A stretch of DNA of 64,000 bases, taken from Candidatus Symbiopectobacterium sp. NZEC151 (lineage in GTDB: Bacteria > Pseudomonadota > Gammaproteobacteria > Enterobacterales > Enterobacteriaceae). The stretch lies in the NCBI RefSeq assembly GCF_025962655.1, contig NZ_JAGFPE010000011.1:36169-100168 (forward strand), written 5' to 3'. A model generated the notes under the pieces. The model made no database searches, was not told the DNA's origin, and was given only the letters and a program-made list of their open reading frames with translations. Shown in pieces: positions 60,564 through 64,000 of the stretch (position 1 is the stretch's first letter; every line of letters begins with the position of its first letter). Position numbers and translations under genes: made by a program.

Positions 60564-61319
60564 ATGAATCTTATCAGTATTGCAGCACTTTCAGACAACT
60601 ACATTTGGCTATTACATGACACACAGCACCGTTGTGTGATTGTCGATCCCGGTGAAGCGGAACCAGTATTACAAGCGCTAGGTAAACACCAACTCACACC
60701 GGTAGCGGTCTTGCTCACCCACCATCATAGTGACCATGTGGCGGGGGTTCCTGAAATTCTGAAGGCTTATCCTGACTTGCCGGTTTATGGACCCGAGGAG
60801 ACGGCGCAGCATGGTGCAACACGCATTTTGCGCGACGGAGATCACATTCAGTTACTCAATTCGGATTTCTCCGTGTTTTCTGTGCCGGGTCACACTTTAG
60901 GTCATATTTCGTACTACTCCGCGCCGTATTTGTTCTGCGGAGATACGCTGTTTTCTGCTGGATGCGGACGAATTTTTGAAGGAACACCAAAACAAATGTA
61001 TGAATCTATAGAAAAAATATCAAAATTACCCGATGACACACGCATTTGCTGCGCGCACGAGTACACGCTGTCAAATCTTGAGTTTGCTCACACTATCTGG
61101 CCTGAAGAGTGCAATATTACCGCTTACCTTTCTGAAATCAGGCTATTACGCGATAAATCTCAATCATCGTTGCCAACCACCCTGGGTCTTGAACGAAAAA
61201 TCAACCTTTTCCTTAGATGCCATGACATTGATTTAAAAGAAAAATTAAAAATAAAACCCGGTAACATAGCGGATTGGCAAGTTTTCGCCCAATTACGTGG
61301 TAAGAAAGATTGCTTCTGA
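60564..61319 (+). CDS. gloB: Hydroxyacylglutathione hydrolase (glyoxalase II)
   Basis: Hydrolyses S-lactoylglutathione in methylglyoxal detoxification. It is a metallo-beta-lactamase fold of 251 residues (E. coli 251) with the metal motif [19 protein letters not shown] and [17 protein letters not shown], and the [10 protein letters not shown] histidine. The frame opens at 60552, but the family start MNLISI is at 60564. Confidence 0.95.
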   Translation: MNLISIAALSDNYIWLLHDTQHRCVIVDPGEAEPVLQALGKHQLTPVAVLLTHHHSDHVAGVPEILKAYPDLPVYGPEETAQHGATRILRDGDHIQLLNSDFSVFSVPGHTLGHISYYSAPYLFCGDTLFSAGCGRIFEGTPKQMYESIEKISKLPDDTRICCAHEYTLSNLEFAHTIWPEECNITAYLSEIRLLRDKSQSSLPTTLGLERKINLFLRCHDIDLKEKLKIKPGNIADWQVFAQLRGKKDCF

Positions 61320-61390
61320 AGGTTTTTGTTGTGCTGATCGGCTAATCAAAGTATTATTGCTCGTCTTTTAAGCAAACTATTGACACACAT

Positions 61391-62770
61391 ATGAAGGCTC
61401 AAGCGATTATTATCGCCTCAGTCTTGTTGGCAGGTTGCCAAGGGGTCTACCAGGACACCTCACAACCGAAACAACATGGGCAGAGTCTGTCTTCAGCAGG
61501 TCAAGGTGAAGCAGGAAAGTACACAGGAAGTCGAGAGACATCCGCGCGCTGGTTGGATAATAATGGCCTAGCGCAGCGCGACCTGTGGAACTTCATTAGC
61601 GACGAGCTGAAGATGGAGGTTCCGGATAATGTCCGGATCCGCGAGCAAAAAACACGATACTTAAAAAATAAGAGCTATCTCCACGATGTAACATTACGGG
61701 CAGAGCCGTACATGTACTGGATAGTCGAGCAGATTAAGCAGCGCAAAATGCCGATGGAACTGGTACTGCTACCCATAGTGGAGAGCGCTTTTGATCCCAA
61801 GGCCACATCATCCGCCAATGCCGCAGGGCTCTGGCAGATTGTGCCAGGCACTGGGCGTAACTACGGTTTGAAACAAAACCAGTGGTATGATGGTCGTCGC
61901 GATGTTGTTGCATCAACGACGGCTGCCTTAGACATGATGCAGCGCCTCAACACGATGTTTGATGGTGACTGGCTACTTACCATCGCCGCTTATAACAGCG
62001 GTGAAGGACGTGTCTTGCAAGCGGTAAAAGCAAATAAGGCAAAAGGCAGGTCAACGAGTTACTGGGCATTGGCGTTACCACGTGAAACGTCACTTTATGT
62101 CCCCAAAATGCTAGCCTTAAGCGATATTCTTAAGAATAGCAAAAAATACGGCATTGAGTTACCCAAGCCCAACGAAAGTCGGGCACTGGCGCAGGTAGAC
62201 CTGGGTCAACAGATGGAGTTGACGCAAGCGGCTGAAATGGCAGGCTTGTCGCTAACAAAACTGAAGAGCTACAACACAGGCTACAAACGTGATGTGACCG
62301 CTCCGAACGGGCCACATTACATAATGGTGCCTAAGGCACACGTTGAGCAGTTGAAGGATTCGTTGGCAGATGGCGATATCGCCGCTGTACAACCCACTAA
62401 ACTGGCGCAGCTATCCGCAACTACGGAATACAAGGTTCGTTCAGGCGACACGTTGTCAGGTATTGCGGCGAAACTGAAGGTCAGTGCGCAGGATCTGCGT
62501 AAGTGGAACAATCTGTCCAGCGCTAACGCGCTGAAGATTGGTCAATCGCTTCAGGTAGCACAAACCGCTGCGGGCAGTAAGAAGGGTAACAGTAATTCCA
62601 TTACCTATCAGGTGCGTAAAGGAGACTCTCTTGCGAGTATCGCCAAACGTCACGGGGTAGATATCGCAGATGTCATGCGGTGGAATTCAGTCATCAATAA
62701 AAAGGCGAATATTCAGCCTGGAGATCGTTTGACGTTGTTCGTGAATACGGCAACAGCGCCAGACTCTTAA
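61391..62770 (+). CDS. mltD: Membrane-bound lytic murein transglycosylase D
   Basis: Outer-membrane lipoprotein that cleaves peptidoglycan to 1,6-anhydro muropeptides. It has 459 residues: lipobox LLAGC (cysteine 16), SLT domain with catalytic Glu131 (PIVESAFDPK) and AGLWQIVPGTGRNYGL, then two LysM domains (about 348-391 and 405-452, YKVRSGDTLSGIA and YQVRKGDSLASIA). E. coli MltD has 452 residues. It follows gloB as in E. coli. Confidence 0.96.
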   Translation: MKAQAIIIASVLLAGCQGVYQDTSQPKQHGQSLSSAGQGEAGKYTGSRETSARWLDNNGLAQRDLWNFISDELKMEVPDNVRIREQKTRYLKNKSYLHDVTLRAEPYMYWIVEQIKQRKMPMELVLLPIVESAFDPKATSSANAAGLWQIVPGTGRNYGLKQNQWYDGRRDVVASTTAALDMMQRLNTMFDGDWLLTIAAYNSGEGRVLQAVKANKAKGRSTSYWALALPRETSLYVPKMLALSDILKNSKKYGIELPKPNESRALAQVDLGQQMELTQAAEMAGLSLTKLKSYNTGYKRDVTAPNGPHYIMVPKAHVEQLKDSLADGDIAAVQPTKLAQLSATTEYKVRSGDTLSGIAAKLKVSAQDLRKWNNLSSANALKIGQSLQVAQTAAGSKKGNSNSITYQVRKGDSLASIAKRHGVDIADVMRWNSVINKKANIQPGDRLTLFVNTATAPDS

Positions 62771-62786
62771 GTACTGCATAGCCTAT

Positions 62787-62826
62787 AAAAAAGCCACGGT
62801 TGTTGATAACGACCGTGGCTTTTTTT
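62787..62826. terminator. Bidirectional terminator between mltD and yafD
   Basis: AGCCACGGT and ACCGTGGCT arms with an A run before and seven T after form a terminator for both convergent genes. Confidence 0.85.
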
Positions 62827-62843
62827 CGTATGCTGTTTTATCG

Positions 62844-63635
62844 TCATGCTGGCAACTGAAATTCAACCAATAATGGATTATGGTCAGAAGCCTGAGTAAC
62901 CAGAACGGAAGATTGCATGACGTGCAAACCACGGTAAAAAACAAAATCTAACGGGCGGCCGAACGTTCGACGCCGCTGGTCGTCAACAAAGCGAACCTCA
63001 CGCAAGGCAATCTCACTGGCAAATTGATAAAGCGCATTGATACGCTGCCGGCTCCAGGCATTAAAATCTCCCGCCATGATCACTGGCCCGGTATGACGTT
63101 TCACCTGCTCACCAATCGCATCCAGCTGTTTGCCATACACTTCAACACCGATGCTGAAATTAATGGCGTGGATATTAATCACCATCAGTTGCTGAGTGCT
63201 CTGCAATGCATAAACCGTTATCAGCGCCGATTTAGACAGGCGCAGCAGAGGCTCTCTCTCTCTCAGAGGGCAGCAATATAACGGTTGAGCCGCGGAGAGC
63301 GTCATCACACCAGAAGGGTGTTGGGGGAGAATAATGGCGGGAACCTGATCGGTCGCAACGTAGTTCGCCGTTGCAAAGCGAATCAGCTCAGGCGTACTTT
63401 GCGCCTCTTGCAGTAAAACGAGATGTGCATCTTTACCAAAGTTTTGTAATACCGAAAGCCAATGCAGACGCTGCTGTTTGTAGATATTCCACACCAACAC
63501 ACGCAGTACGTCGTTTTTTTCAAGCAGCGGCGCCTCTGGCAGTGCCTGCATAACAGGATACTGTATACCAGAGGAAAAAATTCTCTCTACGGGTTGCCCC
63601 GCACTGTACCTCACCGCATAGGTTTTCTTTCGCAC
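62844..63635 (-). CDS. yafD: Endonuclease/exonuclease/phosphatase family protein YafD
   Basis: A 263-residue protein with the EEP fold: [23 protein letters not shown] (metal Glu), [14 protein letters not shown] and [11 protein letters not shown]. It matches E. coli YafD (266 residues). The frame is open to 63683, but the family N-terminus ([14 protein letters not shown]) starts at a GTG at 63635, with an AGG seven bases upstream. The substrate is not established. Confidence 0.9.
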   Translation of the reverse strand: MRKKTYAVRYSAGQPVERIFSSGIQYPVMQALPEAPLLEKNDVLRVLVWNIYKQQRLHWLSVLQNFGKDAHLVLLQEAQSTPELIRFATANYVATDQVPAIILPQHPSGVMTLSAAQPLYCCPLREREPLLRLSKSALITVYALQSTQQLMVINIHAINFSIGVEVYGKQLDAIGEQVKRHTGPVIMAGDFNAWSRQRINALYQFASEIALREVRFVDDQRRRTFGRPLDFVFYRGLHVMQSSVLVTQASDHNPLLVEFQLPA

Positions 63636-63770
63636 AACGAACCTGCTTGTCTCTTCAGTGCTACACGCTATTACTTTAAGCAAAGAACGTCCTGAGTGAC
63701 AGGGATATTCGGCAAGACTTGCACTGCATAACAGATCTTTACAGAGTGAGCAGACTATAGCACACAGTAA

Positions 63771-63805
63771 AAAGCCCTGAGCAAATGCTCAGGGCTTTTC
63801 TTTTT
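63771..63805 (-). terminator. rRNA operon terminator
   Basis: Twelve-base arms (63771-63782 and 63787-63798) around AAAT form a strong hairpin next to the 3' end of the second tRNA-Asp. On the minus strand a run of four T precedes TACTG. It ends the rrn-aspU transcript. Confidence 0.82.
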
Positions 63806-63807
63806 AG

Positions 63808-63884
63808 TGGCGGAACGGACGGGACTCGAACCCGCGACCCCCTGCGTGACAGGCAGGTATTCTAACCGACTGAACTACCGCTCC
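63808..63884 (-). tRNA. tRNA-Asp (anticodon GUC), aspU position
   Basis: A 77-base tRNA identical to the one at 58294-58370, including encoded CCA. It lies between a 5S rRNA and an intrinsic terminator, so it is the distal tRNA of an rRNA operon, like aspU after rrfH in E. coli. Confidence 0.97.
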
Positions 63885-63930
63885 ACCTATACTTTTTCAT
63901 TACCAGACATCGTCTGATAATCGATATAAA

Positions 63931-64000
63931 AACCTGGCAGTTCCCTACTCTCACATGGGGAAGCCCCACACTACCATCGGCGCTACGGCGTTTCACTTCT
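63931..64000 (-). rRNA. rrf: 5S ribosomal RNA, 3' part (runs off the window)
   Basis: About 70 bases match the 3' half of enterobacterial 5S rRNA: on the minus strand AGAAGTGAAACGCCGTAGCG, GATGGTAGTGTGGGG and GAGTAGGGAACTGCCAGG. The 5' half and the rest of the operon lie beyond base 64000. Confidence 0.95.

Overview
The window reads as enterobacterial chromosome. Most proteins are close to Escherichia coli K-12 orthologues, and the gene order largely follows two E. coli neighbourhoods: the 3-4 min region (cdaR-degP-dgt-mtnN-btuF, erpA-hemL-fhu-mrcB-hrpB-thpR-sfsA-dksA-gluQ-pcnB-folK-panBCD-yadHG-can-hpt, yacC-speED) and the rrnH edge (aspV-dnaQ-rnhA-yafS-gloB-mltD-yafD-aspU-5S). Two ERIC repeats also point to Enterobacterales. 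The Tad pilus locus and the Sbp-led cys operon suggest a Pectobacteriaceae-like or Yersiniaceae-like genome. That placement is inference.

Layout. 1-5.6 kb: end of a DoxX-type membrane protein, then a sulfate ABC transporter operon on the minus strand (sbp-cysT-cysW-cysA) and cdaR. 5.8-11.5 kb: degP with a clear sigma-E promoter, dgt, the mtnN-btuF operon, a small exported protein and erpA. 11.6-19.3 kb: hemL, then a hydroxamate siderophore block, fhuC-fhuD-fhuB with a near-consensus Fur box and a FhuE-type receptor downstream in place of E. coli fhuA. 19.4-35.1 kb: mrcB, hrpB, thpR-sfsA, dksA-gluQ, pcnB-folK, panB-panC-panD, yadG-yadH, can and hpt. One ERIC overlaps the end of gluQ and a second lies between panB and panC. 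35.4-38.4 kb: a small exported protein and a two-gene ABC importer without a binding protein; its ATPase has lost several catalytic residues. 38.6-44.8 kb: yacC, speE-speD, and nrdHIEF with NrdR boxes.

44.9-57.4 kb: a complete Tad (tight adherence, Flp pilus) locus, all on the minus strand and visibly AT-richer than its flanks: flp, rcpC, rcpA, tadZ, tadA, tadB, tadC, tadD, tadV, tadE, tadF, tadG and a LuxR-type regulator last. About 0.9 kb of AT-rich DNA follows, then a tRNA-Asp gene. 58.3-64 kb: the rrnH-type edge ending in a second tRNA-Asp and the 3' part of a 5S rRNA that runs off the window.

How the parts work together: TadZ/A/B/C form the motor and inner-membrane platform, RcpC/RcpA/TadD the periplasmic and outer-membrane channel, TadV the prepilin peptidase, and Flp with TadE/F/G the pilus and pseudopilins. 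FhuE-like, FhuD and FhuBC form a ferric-hydroxamate uptake route. Sbp-CysTWA imports sulfate. I saw no CRISPR array, transposase, integrase or phage gene. The items most worth a second look are the ABC ATPase with degenerate motifs, the apparent AUC start of pcnB, the AMIN-like tail of TadD, the paired dyads upstream of flp, and the ERIC that supplies the gluQ stop codon.
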